Assembly (NCBI GenBank): GCA_945957395.1
Contig: CAMFKE010000001.1
Span: 62,001 to 126,000, forward strand
Reading direction: 5' to 3'
DNA: 64,000 bases
Origin: an uncultured Opitutia bacterium
GTDB lineage: Bacteria; Verrucomicrobiota; Verrucomicrobiia; Opitutales; UBA953
Made by a program: the position numbers and the translations under genes. Under the pieces are notes generated by a model that was given only the letters and a program-made list of their open reading frames with translations, was not told the DNA's origin and searched no databases. Shown in pieces: positions 27,568 to 36,181 of this stretch; positions within the stretch are counted from its first letter, which is position 1, and each line of letters opens with the position of its first letter.

Positions 27568-28398
27568 ATGCGCTCCTCCCTTTCCCGACTCTTCCTTGTC
27601 GCCTCCAACACGGCCGGCGAGGCCGCGCGCCAGCGGTATTTCCTCGTGTCCGGCCTGCTCGCCGCGGCCGTCGCGGCTCTGGCCGTCGCGTTGCGCGCGA
27701 TGGACTTCGGCGAGTCCGAACTGAAGTTCACCGCCGACCTCGGGTTCGGCGCCCTCTTCTTCTTCGGCTCGCTTCTGGCGGTCGTTCTCCCCGTGCACCT
27801 TTTCTTCTCGGAAATCGAGAACCGCACGGCGCTCACGCTCCTGGCCCGCCCCCTGCGCCGGTGGGAGTTTCTCGCCGGCAAGTTGCTCGGCGTGTGGGGG
27901 CTGCTCGCCGCGCTTGTGGCGGCGCTCGTGGGCGTCACCTTCGCTATGCTCGCCGTGCGACACGCCGAACTGGTCGAAATCGCCAGGGAGGCCGGGCGGC
28001 CCTCGCCGGTGTTCAACGCCCTCGGTGTGTCTCTCTTTCTGATGCTGCAGGTGGTCCGGCTCGGCGTGGTCGCCGCGGTCACGCTGTTCACCTGCACCTA
28101 CGCGCGCAGCGCGCTCTTCGCGTACGGTGCGGCGTTCGCCTGGCTCGTCGCCGGACAGACCGTGTGGCTGGCGCGCGAGTGGTTTTCCGTGGCGCAGGGC
28201 GCATGGGCGTCCGGGCTTTCGTTCCTGATGCGGGCGATACCGGACTTGCAGGCGTTCAACCTGGCCGACGCCCTCGTGTTTCCGGGCAAGGCAGGGGTCC
28301 CCGTCGGTGCGGCGTTCGGCGCCATCGCCTACGGTCTGGGCTGGATGATCGTGCTCATCGCCCTGGGCTCCGCCCTCTTCAAAAACCGGGAGCTCTGA
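27568..28398 (+). CDS. ABC-2 type transporter permease
   Basis: 276 residues with about six hydrophobic segments in the inner membrane: residues 25-43, 55-78 (ALFFFGSLLAVVLPVHLFF), 103-128, 150-172, 185-200 and a C-terminal one (250-268). Between the second and third lies FSEIENRTALTLLARPLRRW followed by EFLAGKLLG, the ExxxxT...RP...KLLG pattern of ABC-2 permeases that follows the coupling loop. It probably dimerises and works with the ATPase encoded just upstream. The start is the ATG at 27568. Its stop TGA overlaps the next start in ATGA style (TGATG at 28396-28400). Confidence 0.85.
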   Translation: MRSSLSRLFLVASNTAGEAARQRYFLVSGLLAAAVAALAVALRAMDFGESELKFTADLGFGALFFFGSLLAVVLPVHLFFSEIENRTALTLLARPLRRWEFLAGKLLGVWGLLAALVAALVGVTFAMLAVRHAELVEIAREAGRPSPVFNALGVSLFLMLQVVRLGVVAAVTLFTCTYARSALFAYGAAFAWLVAGQTVWLAREWFSVAQGAWASGLSFLMRAIPDLQAFNLADALVFPGKAGVPVGAAFGAIAYGLGWMIVLIALGSALFKNREL

Positions 28399-29288
28399 TG
28401 TATCGCTACGCCGGAAATGCCGATGACGGCTCGCCGCCCCGCCGGGCGGCGGCCTTCCGCGCGCCCGTGTTGGTCCTCGTTTCCCTTGTGGCCGCCGGCG
28501 CCGCTTTGGGCCCGCTCGCCGATCCCGCTTCGCGCGCGTCGCGTCCGACGCCCGTCGGAGCCGGCGCGCCCTTCACCCCCGAGGTGGCCGGGGAAGGCTT
28601 GCTCGCGGCCTCCTTGGGCGGCCTACGCACGCTCGTCGCCGACGCGTTCTGGCTGCGCGCCTATGTCATGTGGGAGCGCAAGGACCGCGCCGCCTGCACC
28701 GTGTTCGCCCGAAGCGCGTGCGCCCTGGCGCCCGAGTCGGCGTATTTCAGGGACGGATACGCCACCTGGCTGGCGCTCGACTTCCCCCACTGGACGGTGC
28801 GCGAGCGCGGCGGGTTCAGGCGCGTGCCGCAGCCCGAGCAGGACGCCATCCATCGGCGCGACGCGCTCGAGGCGCTGGCATTTCTGGAGAAGGAGATGGC
28901 GCGCGACCCGGACGAGCCGCGTTATCCGGAACTGGCCGGTCAGATCGCGAGCATGAAGCTCAAGGACCGCGCGTTGTCGGCCGAGTATTACCGGCGGTGC
29001 GCCGAGACGCCCTCCACGCCCTGGCACGCCGCCATGCACTTTGTCGGCATGCTTGATTCCGACGGGCGCCGCGCGGAGGCCTTCGCCTGGCTCGCCGGGC
29101 ACGCGAAGCGACTTCCGGCCGGAGCCTCCGACCCCGCGATTTCCTACGGCGCCTACCTGGCGAACACCGGCCAGCGCGAGAGCGCCGTATCCTGGCTGCG
29201 CGATTACGCCCGGTCGCTTCCCGCCGATTCGCCCTCGCGACGCGAGGCGCTCGCCCACGGCGACCGGCTGGCGTCGCCGGAGCGGTGA
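28398..29288 (+). CDS. Membrane-anchored TPR-like protein of the ABC transporter operon
   Basis: 296 residues. One N-terminal hydrophobic segment (about 22-40, APVLVLVSLVAAGAALGPLA) would anchor or export it. The remainder is helical and TPR-like: LVADAFWLRAYVMWERKD, FARSACALAPESAYF, EALAFLEKEMARDPDEPRYP, and a final repeat with SYGAYLANTGQRESAVSWL. I recognise no named family. Translational coupling to the permease (one-base overlap) suggests that it assists the exporter or measures its cargo. Its stop codon abuts directly the stop of the convergent helicase gene at 29289, leaving no intergenic space. Confidence 0.75.
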   Translation: MYRYAGNADDGSPPRRAAAFRAPVLVLVSLVAAGAALGPLADPASRASRPTPVGAGAPFTPEVAGEGLLAASLGGLRTLVADAFWLRAYVMWERKDRAACTVFARSACALAPESAYFRDGYATWLALDFPHWTVRERGGFRRVPQPEQDAIHRRDALEALAFLEKEMARDPDEPRYPELAGQIASMKLKDRALSAEYYRRCAETPSTPWHAAMHFVGMLDSDGRRAEAFAWLAGHAKRLPAGASDPAISYGAYLANTGQRESAVSWLRDYARSLPADSPSRREALAHGDRLASPER

Positions 29289-31604
29289 TCACCCGCGCAG
29301 CGCGGCGTGGAGTTCTGCGTCGGAGCGCACCGTGATCGGCGCCGAGTACTCGGGCGCGAGACAGGCGGCGTAATCCTTTTCAGCGAAGCGGCGGCAGTGC
29401 AGCACGACGGTGGCGGTCTGCCCCGGGGCGCGCACGAGGCGACCCAGCGCCTGGTTCACTTTGCGCATGCCGGGCAGCAGGCTTGTGAGGCGGAACGCCT
29501 CCGATTCGTTCAGGTCGCGCCGCGCGCGGGCGAATCGCGCCTTCTGGACCGGGTTGCTCACATCGGGGATGGACGGGCCGACGACCATGGCGTGCGACAC
29601 GCGGCCTCCGAGATGGTCCACGCCCTCGGCCATGCCGCCGCCCAGAACGAGGAACATCGCATGCGCTCCGAGCAGGCTTTGTTCGAGGAAATCGGCGTGT
29701 TCCTCCGGCGTGCCGCCGGGTTTTTGCACCGCCACCCGGAAGCCTGCGTCGAGCGCGCCGACATACGCCGCCACGGTCTCGGCGTAGCGGTAGGAGGGGA
29801 AGAACACGGCGATCGGCGAGCCGGCGGCGGCGCCCAGCTCGATCACCGTGCGCGCGGTGGTGGCGTGGTGTTTGTCGCGGGCCCGAAAACGCGTGTCTGG
29901 CCGCGTATCCACAATCACCTTATACGCTCCGGCGCGCCAGGGCGCCTGCGCCGCCACGAACGCATGGTCGCTTGCGCCCAGCCCGCAGGCCTTGGCGAAA
30001 TCGGCGACCGGGGCGAGCGTGGCGGACATGAGGAGCGCTCCTCCCCCGGCACGCAGCGTCTCCCCCACCTCGGCCGAAGCGTCCAGCCGGTCGAGCCGCA
30101 GCGTGCCGCGCCCGGGCGAGTGCGGCAGCGCGTCGTCGTCTCCGGCCTCGGAGAGCCTGTCGGCCCATCGCAGCGCGTCGGACAGGGCGTCCGCGTCGGT
30201 GTCCGAGAGCTCGGACCACGGAAGGCGTGAGGCGCGCAGGGTGTCGCGCAGGTGCGGGGCGATGTCGTGCAGCGCGTTTTGGGAAACCGGGGAGAGTCGT
30301 TCGCACTCCGGGAGGTCCTCAAGAAGGCGCAGCCACTCGAGCAGGGCGCCGCGCGCGGCGCGGTCGGTGCGAGCGGTCTCGAACGCCGACAGGAGGCGCT
30401 CGGCGGTCGCCGCATCGGTGGCGAGGGAGCGCGCGGCGGCCGCGCGGTCGGGCAGGTTGTGCGCCTCGTCCACCACGAGCAGTGTGCGCGCCAGGTCGAA
30501 GCCGTCGGCGTCGGCGAGAAGGCCGGAGTGGTCGGGGGAGAAGATGTGGTTGTAGTCGGCCACGATGAGCTCGGCGGGGGGCAGCAGCGAGCGGGTGATC
30601 TCCCAAGGCGGCACGCCGAGGCGTTCGCCGGCGGCGCGCACGCGCTCGAGCGAGGCGTGGCCCTCGTCGAAGAGCGAGCGCGGGTCGAAGGCCGCGCCGA
30701 GCCAGTTGGCGCGCCATTGCGCCGGGTCGTCGGGGATGCCGGGCATCGCGTGGTCGTCGCGCCGGCGCAGGTCGAGCGCGCGCAGCGCGCCCGGTGCGAC
30801 CATGCGCTCCAGTTCGCGGAAGACCTGGATGCGCCCGGAGTTTTTGCCCGTCAGATAAAGGATTCTGTCGCAAAGGCCGTCGCGCAGGCGCGCCAGCGCG
30901 AAGTCGAGGGCGAGGGCGGTCTTGCCGAACCCGGTGGGGGCCTCCAGCAGCGTGACTTTGGCGCGCGCGGCGGCGAGGTCGAGGTTGTGGCGGGCGTCCT
31001 CCCAGCCGTCGCGGGGGGTGTCGAAGGCGCGGCGGAAGCGCATGCCGGAAAGCCGGACGCGCGAGGAGCGCCGGTCTTCGGCGAAGCGCTCCACGGCCTC
31101 GAGCCCGAGTGCGAGCAGGTCGTCGGGGGATTCGTCCGGCTTCACCGCGAGCGTGACGCCGGAGGCGATGTCGGCGTAAAGCACCTCGCCGGCGATGCGG
31201 CGTCCGGAGAAAGCCGGGTCGGCCGCGAGCGCCGCGCAGTACACGGCGAGTTGCACGAAGTGCTCCCGGTACTTCTTGCGGAAAAATTCGGCCGGCGCGT
31301 CGATCTCGCCGGTCACCGTCTTCACCTCGCGTACGACGATGCGCTCGCCCTCGTCGCGCCACTGGTCGATGCGCCCCTCGATCTCCACCGTCCATGCGCC
31401 CTGCTGCCGCACGAGCCGCACGGGCGTCTCGAACTTCCAGGCCGAGGATTCGGCGGCGGCGCGCTCGGCGAGCCGGTTGTGCCATTCCACGCCGGCGGCG
31501 GTGCGCCAGGCGGAGGAGGACGAGCCGACCCGGCCCGGGAGGCCGAACACGGCGAACTCGCGGGCGCCGAGCGTGACGAGTCGTCTGTCGGTGGCGAGGC
31601 GCAT
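29289..31604 (-). CDS. DinG/XPD-like DNA helicase fused to an N-terminal PD-(D/E)XK nuclease domain
   Basis: 771 residues from the ATG at 31604. The first 125 residues carry a RecB/Cas4-like nuclease pattern: GRID (Asp80), then REVKT (Glu93, Lys95), then QLAVY at 118-122. The helicase follows: Walker A APTGFGKT at 222-229, DEAH box VVDEAH (379-382), MSATLAPVADF, and the motif VI segment VNQALGRLVRAPGQ. XPD/DinG enzymes usually have four Fe-S cysteines between Walker A and the DEAH box. Here only Cys245 is in that span, so the cluster is absent. A role in DNA repair or recombination is likely. It is convergent with the ABC operon, with no gap. Confidence 0.82.
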   Translation of the reverse strand: MRLATDRRLVTLGAREFAVFGLPGRVGSSSSAWRTAAGVEWHNRLAERAAAESSAWKFETPVRLVRQQGAWTVEIEGRIDQWRDEGERIVVREVKTVTGEIDAPAEFFRKKYREHFVQLAVYCAALAADPAFSGRRIAGEVLYADIASGVTLAVKPDESPDDLLALGLEAVERFAEDRRSSRVRLSGMRFRRAFDTPRDGWEDARHNLDLAAARAKVTLLEAPTGFGKTALALDFALARLRDGLCDRILYLTGKNSGRIQVFRELERMVAPGALRALDLRRRDDHAMPGIPDDPAQWRANWLGAAFDPRSLFDEGHASLERVRAAGERLGVPPWEITRSLLPPAELIVADYNHIFSPDHSGLLADADGFDLARTLLVVDEAHNLPDRAAAARSLATDAATAERLLSAFETARTDRAARGALLEWLRLLEDLPECERLSPVSQNALHDIAPHLRDTLRASRLPWSELSDTDADALSDALRWADRLSEAGDDDALPHSPGRGTLRLDRLDASAEVGETLRAGGGALLMSATLAPVADFAKACGLGASDHAFVAAQAPWRAGAYKVIVDTRPDTRFRARDKHHATTARTVIELGAAAGSPIAVFFPSYRYAETVAAYVGALDAGFRVAVQKPGGTPEEHADFLEQSLLGAHAMFLVLGGGMAEGVDHLGGRVSHAMVVGPSIPDVSNPVQKARFARARRDLNESEAFRLTSLLPGMRKVNQALGRLVRAPGQTATVVLHCRRFAEKDYAACLAPEYSAPITVRSDAELHAALRG

Positions 31605-31690
31605 GGGCGCGCAAGCAGAAGGGAGAATGGCGAAGGGTGAAGGGTTAAATGGAGTCGGGGCGCATTCGGCGCGCAGCGGGCATGGGTGCG

Positions 31691-31719
31691 AAAAAAAAAG
31701 CCCCACGCGAGCGTGGGGC
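31691..31719 (-). terminator. Rho-independent terminator after SGNH hydrolase gene
   Basis: An 8-bp GC stem (31700-31707 with 31712-31719) followed on the minus strand by nine T (31699-31691). It lies 38 bases past the stop at 31757. Confidence 0.85.
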
Positions 31720-31756
31720 CTGGGAAGGTCGCCGGTCGGGTCCGGCTTGATGCGGC

Positions 31757-32497
31757 TCAGAGGAACTTGGCGAGGACCGGGTTCAGTTCCGCGGCCCAAA
31801 CCTCATATCCCGCGGAGTTCAGGTGCAGGCCGTCGTAAAAGAGCTCCTTCTTGGGGGCGCCCGAAGGGTCGGTCACGCGGGGCGTCATATCCAGATAGCT
31901 GATACCCTTGGCCGCCTTGTATTTGGCGGCGAGCAGGGCGTTCACCTTGCCGGGCAGCGCGATTTGCTCGGGCGTGTCCTTGCCCTTGAAGTTGCGCGGG
32001 AGCACGCCCACGACGATCACCTGCGACTTCGGCGACTTCTCCTTGAGCAGCGACACGATCGCGTCGACGCCGGACACCGTGTCTTCGGCCGAGGCCGCCG
32101 GCGTGGATTTATACACCATGAAGTTGTTGGTGCCGGCGAGCAGCACGAAGACCTTGGGGGCAAGTCCGTCGAGGGCGCCGTTGCGCAGGCGCCACAGGAT
32201 GTTTTCGGTCCTGTCGCTGCTGACGCCCAGGTTCAGCGCGTTGTGGCGCGCGTAGTGTTTGTTCCAAGTGGCGAGGCCGTAGGCGCCGCGCTTGAGTTCC
32301 GGGTTCCCTCCCCACTGCTGGGTGATGGAGTCGCCGATGAAGACGAGCTTGGCATCCTGCGTCTCCTTCACGGCTTTGCAGATGGCGGCATGTCGGTCCA
32401 GGTTGCGGCCCGGGCACGGCTTTATGCTGAGGTTTTCCCCGAAGGCGAATTGAGCGGCGAAGAGTGCGGCAAGGGCGACGAGGGGGATTTTGGGCAT
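31757..32497 (-). CDS. Secreted SGNH/GDSL hydrolase (carbohydrate esterase-like)
   Basis: 246 residues with a signal peptide (hydrophobic to AQFAFG, about residue 20) from the ATG at 32497. SGNH blocks: FIGDSITQQW (nucleophile Ser), LNLGVSSDRTENILWRL (block II Gly), LLAGTNN (block III Asn) and DGLHLNSAGY (catalytic Asp and His). This set resembles PAF-acetylhydrolase-like esterases, which in glycan loci remove O-acetyl groups from sugars. It is one of four paralogues in 5 kb. It lies divergent from another SGNH gene, with 115 bases between the starts. The exact substrate is unknown; sialate or other O-acetyl esters fit the neighbourhood. Confidence 0.88.
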   Translation of the reverse strand: MPKIPLVALAALFAAQFAFGENLSIKPCPGRNLDRHAAICKAVKETQDAKLVFIGDSITQQWGGNPELKRGAYGLATWNKHYARHNALNLGVSSDRTENILWRLRNGALDGLAPKVFVLLAGTNNFMVYKSTPAASAEDTVSGVDAIVSLLKEKSPKSQVIVVGVLPRNFKGKDTPEQIALPGKVNALLAAKYKAAKGISYLDMTPRVTDPSGAPKKELFYDGLHLNSAGYEVWAAELNPVLAKFL

Positions 32498-32612
32498 GGC
32501 GACATGACGGCGTTTTCGGGGGTTTTTTCCAGACAAATGGGGGGCGTCGATGGAAGTCGTTTCTTGTCATGAAACGGCGCGCGAGCAGGTTCGTGTCCGA
32601 CACCTTCCAGCC

Positions 32613-33368
32613 ATGACGCCCCTGTTTCGCACCGTTCTTTTTTCGCTGACACCCCTGGTCGCCCTCGCCGGCGCAAAACCCGAGCCCACGCCCGCGGAGC
32701 CGGTGGAGCAGGCGCGCGAGGTGTACGGGAAGGTGAGCTGGACGGCGCGGCACGAGGCTATCCTGGCGAGGAACAAGCGGGTGAAGCCGGAGTTGGTGTT
32801 CATCGGTGATTCCATCACGCATTTCTGGGCCGGTGAACCGGCCGCTTACAAGGTCGCCAGTCCCGCGGCGTGGAAGGTCGCGACGGGCGGGCGTGAGGCG
32901 ACGAACCTCGGGTTCGGTTTCGATTACATCGAAAACGCCCGCTGGCGCGTCGCGCATGGCGAGCTCGACGGCATATCGCCGAAGGTCGTGGTGGTGCTGC
33001 TGGGCACCAACAATCTCGGGCACAAGAAGGACACGCCCGAGGCGGCCGCCGCGACGATGTCGGCGCTGTTGAAGGACATTCAGGCGAAACAGCCGAAGGC
33101 GAAAATCCTGCTGCTCGGCGTGTATCCGCGACGCGAGCCGAACCTGGCCGAGCCCATCCGCCGGTTGAACAAGCTCTATGCGGACATGGCCGGCGGCGCG
33201 GTGAAGTTCGTCGACCCGGGCGCCGCCGTGCTGGCGGACAAAGCCGAGGGCGGTGCGGCGCCGCGAGCCAACCCGAAGTATCTGCGCGATGTGGTGCATC
33301 CCAATGCGGCCGGATACGCGCAGGTGGCGCCTCTCATTGCGGAGGAGATTGAAAAGCTCCTGCGCTGA
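32613..33368 (+). CDS. Secreted SGNH/GDSL hydrolase
   Basis: 251 residues from the ATG at 32613, with a signal peptide ending near LVALAGA. Blocks: FIGDSITHFWAG (Ser), TNLGFGFDYIENARWRV (Gly), LLGTNNLGHKKDTP (Asn) and RDVVHPNAAGY. Block V has D-x-x-H (DVVH), so the triad is complete. A central insert AEGGAAPRANPKYLRD is longer than in the paralogues. It is transcribed rightward, against the rest of the locus, and meets the AGE epimerase gene at a bidirectional terminator. It is the most divergent of the four SGNH copies here. Confidence 0.86.
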   Translation: MTPLFRTVLFSLTPLVALAGAKPEPTPAEPVEQAREVYGKVSWTARHEAILARNKRVKPELVFIGDSITHFWAGEPAAYKVASPAAWKVATGGREATNLGFGFDYIENARWRVAHGELDGISPKVVVVLLGTNNLGHKKDTPEAAAATMSALLKDIQAKQPKAKILLLGVYPRREPNLAEPIRRLNKLYADMAGGAVKFVDPGAAVLADKAEGGAAPRANPKYLRDVVHPNAAGYAQVAPLIAEEIEKLLR

Positions 33369-33389
33369 CCGGCTCCGGATCGCGCAATG

Positions 33390-33425
33390 AAAAGGCCCGC
33401 CGGGACACGGCGGGCCTTTGCTTTT
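33390..33425. terminator. Bidirectional terminator between SGNH and epimerase genes
   Basis: A 12-bp perfect stem (33391-33402 with 33408-33419) with a 5-base loop. The plus side continues GCTTTT, and the minus side has TTTT at the stem base. The flanking genes are convergent. Confidence 0.85.
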
Positions 33426-33442
33426 CCGGGCTTGCGACGCGC

Positions 33443-34603
33443 TCAGATGAGCGTGTCGAGGCAGGCGCCGAAGGTGTGGTAGTCGACCTTGCCGCCGGGG
33501 ACGATGAGGGTGCCGTCGGTGGGCTTGTGGTCGCGCGTGAGCACGCGGCGCCACACGCCGCCGAGCGCCTTGATGACGAACTTGTCCTGCGAGTAGTTCC
33601 ACAGCTTGGTCGCCCATTCGGCGGACTCGGCGCAGCCGGTGAGCTTGGCGACGAGCTGCGCGGCGGCGAAGCTCTCGGCCTGCACCCAGAAGTGCTTCTC
33701 GTCGTCGAAGAGCGAGCGGTCCTGCTTGAGGCCGTAGAAGAGGCCGCCGTGTTCGGTGTCCCAGCCGGCGCGGCAGGAGGAGACGAGCAGGTCGCGGGCG
33801 ACGGGCAGCATCCAGGCCTCCTTGGCCGGGGTGAGGGAGAGCTGGCAGAGCAGCTTGGCCCACTCGGTCTGGTGGCCGACCTGGAAGCCCCAGGGGCGGT
33901 AGAGGTCGCGCGGGTTGTCCTTGTGGAACTCGAAGTCCACTCGCCAGTCGGCGTCGAAGTGTTCCCAGATCCAGCCGCCGGCCTGAGAGGCGAGCTCGAG
34001 GCAGAACTTGCGCGCGGTGCGCGCGGCGCGGTCGAGCGAGTGGCGGTCGCCGGTGGCGTGCCAGCAGGCGAGGAGGGCCTCGACGGTGTGCATGTTGCAG
34101 TTCTGACCGCGGTAGGAGGAGAACTTGCCGTCGGCGTCGAGGTCGTCGGCGAGCAGGCCGGTGGCGTCCTCGAAGCGGTCGAGGCCGCGCAGGGCGAGCT
34201 CGACGGAGTCGGCGCCGGTGACGCCGGCGCGGAAGGCCCAAGAGGAGGAGAGCACGAGGAAGGCGGCGCCGTAGGTCTTTTGAGACTTGTCGTCGGCCTT
34301 GTCCGGATACGCGACCCAGGTCATGGATCCGTCGGAGTGCAGGTGGGTCTTCTCGACGAACTCCCAGGCGGCGCGGGCGAATCCGCGGTACTTGGCGCCG
34401 CCCTTGCGCGCGTAGGCGCGGGCGAAGTTCACGGCGTAGCGGGTGGAGCTGACGAGGTGGCGGGTGCCGTCGCAGGTGACCTTGCCGTTGTCGAGAATGG
34501 TGTTGGGCAGACCGCGGGCGCCGGCCTTGGCGGCCAGGGGCTCGTAGTAGCCGAGGATGTCGAAGGCGTGGCTTTCGACGGCGGTGTCGGAGGGTATGGA
34601 CAT
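33443..34603 (-). CDS. AGE-family epimerase/isomerase (N-acylglucosamine 2-epimerase or mannose isomerase type)
   Basis: 386 residues, an (alpha/alpha)6-barrel enzyme. Family features: TRHLVSSTRYAVNFARAY, GQNCNMHTVEALLACWHAT (central NMH), WEHFDADWRVDF, GFQVGHQTEWAKLL (catalytic His) and VDYHTFGACLDTL (second catalytic His at the C-terminus). Members either interconvert ManNAc and GlcNAc or isomerise mannose and fructose. Next to three sialidases, ManNAc to GlcNAc would complete sialic acid breakdown. The alternative is free mannose released from a glycan feeding the PfkB kinase. No signal peptide, so cytoplasmic. It is the last gene of the minus-strand locus. Confidence 0.87.
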   Translation of the reverse strand: MSIPSDTAVESHAFDILGYYEPLAAKAGARGLPNTILDNGKVTCDGTRHLVSSTRYAVNFARAYARKGGAKYRGFARAAWEFVEKTHLHSDGSMTWVAYPDKADDKSQKTYGAAFLVLSSSWAFRAGVTGADSVELALRGLDRFEDATGLLADDLDADGKFSSYRGQNCNMHTVEALLACWHATGDRHSLDRAARTARKFCLELASQAGGWIWEHFDADWRVDFEFHKDNPRDLYRPWGFQVGHQTEWAKLLCQLSLTPAKEAWMLPVARDLLVSSCRAGWDTEHGGLFYGLKQDRSLFDDEKHFWVQAESFAAAQLVAKLTGCAESAEWATKLWNYSQDKFVIKALGGVWRRVLTRDHKPTDGTLIVPGGKVDYHTFGACLDTLI

Positions 34604-34637
34604 GTGAGTAGGGATGAGAAAGCGGACCGAAACGGGC

Positions 34638-35438
34638 TTATTTTTTCATGACCTGGGCGAGCGCATCGGCCCAGAGGGCGTAACCCTTTTCGGACGGGTG
34701 GAGGCGGTCCGGCATGAGTTCGCGCGGCAGCGTGCCGTCGGGCTCAAGGAACTTTTCGCCGATATCGAGGAAGGTGGTGTCTTTCGCGCCGGCGAAGCGC
34801 TTTTTGAGCAAGGCGTTGAGCTCGGCGATCTTCGCGCGGTGGGCGTCCTTGGCGGAGGCGCCGCGGGGGAACACGCCCATGACGACGAGCTTGGCGGAAG
34901 GGGCTTTGGAGCGGATGACGCCGACGAGGTTTTGGATGCCTTCGTCGATTTCGGCCGGGGAGCAGGCGCGGTCGTAGGCGCCGCCGCCGACCAGGTTGTT
35001 GGTGCCGATGTTGAGCACCACCCACTTGGGCTTGAGGCCGTCCATCTCGCCCTGTTGCAGGCGCCAGAGGACATTCTGCACGCGGTCGGCGCCGAAGCCG
35101 AGGTTGAGCACGGGTTTGTCGCCATGGAGTTTTTTCCAGGAGACGGGGCCGCGGTTGCCGTATTTCCCGGTGTCGGGGAAGCCGGCCCACATGTGCGTGA
35201 TGGAGTCGCCGATCATGACGACCTCCGGGTTGAGCTTGTCCTTGCCGGCGAGGATAGCCTCGTGGCGCTTCATCCAGTCGTAGTCGCGGCGAGGCTTCTG
35301 GGGCTTGGCGTCGAGCGCGGGATTGGCGGCGGCGGGGGCGTTGTCCGCGGCTTTTTCCTTTTCGGCGAAGGCGGCGGAGGGGGCGGAGATGGCGAGGGCC
35401 AGGGCGGCCAGCGAGGCGATTGCGGTGCGGTGGAACAT
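34638..35438 (-). CDS. Secreted SGNH/GDSL hydrolase
   Basis: 266 residues from the ATG at 35438. Signal peptide to about residue 25 (SAPSAAFA). Blocks: MIGDSITHMWAG (Ser), LNLGFGADRVQNVLWRL (Gly), LNIGTNNLVGGG (Asn) and PDRLHPSEKGY (Asp/His). It is closely similar to the next gene (GRHEAVLK versus KRHEAILA; both have DRACSPAEI and MGVFPRGA), so it is a tandem duplicate. It probably deacetylates an O-acetylated sugar in the periplasm or outside the cell. The gap of 34 bases to the downstream epimerase start suggests co-transcription. Confidence 0.88.
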   Translation of the reverse strand: MFHRTAIASLAALALAISAPSAAFAEKEKAADNAPAAANPALDAKPQKPRRDYDWMKRHEAILAGKDKLNPEVVMIGDSITHMWAGFPDTGKYGNRGPVSWKKLHGDKPVLNLGFGADRVQNVLWRLQQGEMDGLKPKWVVLNIGTNNLVGGGAYDRACSPAEIDEGIQNLVGVIRSKAPSAKLVVMGVFPRGASAKDAHRAKIAELNALLKKRFAGAKDTTFLDIGEKFLEPDGTLPRELMPDRLHPSEKGYALWADALAQVMKK

Positions 35439-35454
35439 GGTGATTGGGGGGGGC

Positions 35455-36171
35455 TTACCGGCGAAGGATCGGGGCGAGGGCTTCGGCCCAGACGGCATAG
35501 CCGGCTTCGGCGGGATGCAGGTAGTCCGGCATGAGGTCGGCGCGCAGGGTGCCGTCGGCCGAGAGGAAGTTTTGGCCGATGTCGAGGAAGGTGAGGCGGG
35601 GAAATGACGCGGCGCGAGCCGCGAGCCGCGCGTTCACCTCGGTGATGGAGGCCCTGAACGGATCGGTGGGTTCGGCGCCGCGAGGGAACACGCCCATGAG
35701 CACGATCGAGGCGGCGGGGACCTTTTCGCGGATGCGGGCGACGAGGTGGAAAATCCCTTCGGCGATTTCGGCGGGCGAGCAGGCGCGGTCGAATCCGGGT
35801 TCGGAGACGAGGTTGTTCGTGCCGATGAGGAGTACGACGACTCGGGGGGCGAGGCCGTCGAGCTGGCCGTGCTCAAGGCGCCAGAGCACATTCTGGGTGC
35901 GGTCGGCGCTGAAGCCCAGGTTCAGCACGCTCGTGTCGGCGAAGAGGGCGCGCCAGGAGCGGGGGCCTTTTTCGCCGTAGGCGCCGGCCTCGGGGGTGCC
36001 GGACCAGAAGTGAGTGATCGAGTCGCCGATGAGCACGACCGAGGGCGCCGTGGCGGCCTTGGCCTTCAGGACGGCCTCGTGCCGCCCCTGCCAGTCGTAG
36101 TCCTCGCGGGGGAGCTGCGGCTTGGCTTGCAGCGCCGGGTTGGCGGACGGGCAGGGTGCGGTCGCGAGCAT
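35455..36171 (-). CDS. SGNH/GDSL hydrolase without an obvious signal peptide
   Basis: 238 residues from the ATG at 36171. Blocks: LIGDSITHFWSG (Ser), LNLGFSADRTQNVLWRL (Gly), LLIGTNNLV (Asn) and PDYLHPAEAGY (Asp/His). Its N-terminus MLATAPCPSANPALQAKPQL lacks a basic-hydrophobic signal, unlike the three paralogues. A cytoplasmic esterase acting on imported acetylated sugar is possible, or an upstream non-ATG start could hide a signal; the PfkB stop is only 10 bases away, which leaves little room. The gap to the following SGNH gene is 16 bases. Confidence 0.84.
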   Translation of the reverse strand: MLATAPCPSANPALQAKPQLPREDYDWQGRHEAVLKAKAATAPSVVLIGDSITHFWSGTPEAGAYGEKGPRSWRALFADTSVLNLGFSADRTQNVLWRLEHGQLDGLAPRVVVLLIGTNNLVSEPGFDRACSPAEIAEGIFHLVARIREKVPAASIVLMGVFPRGAEPTDPFRASITEVNARLAARAASFPRLTFLDIGQNFLSADGTLRADLMPDYLHPAEAGYAVWAEALAPILRR

Positions 36172-36181
36172 GGGGCCGGTG

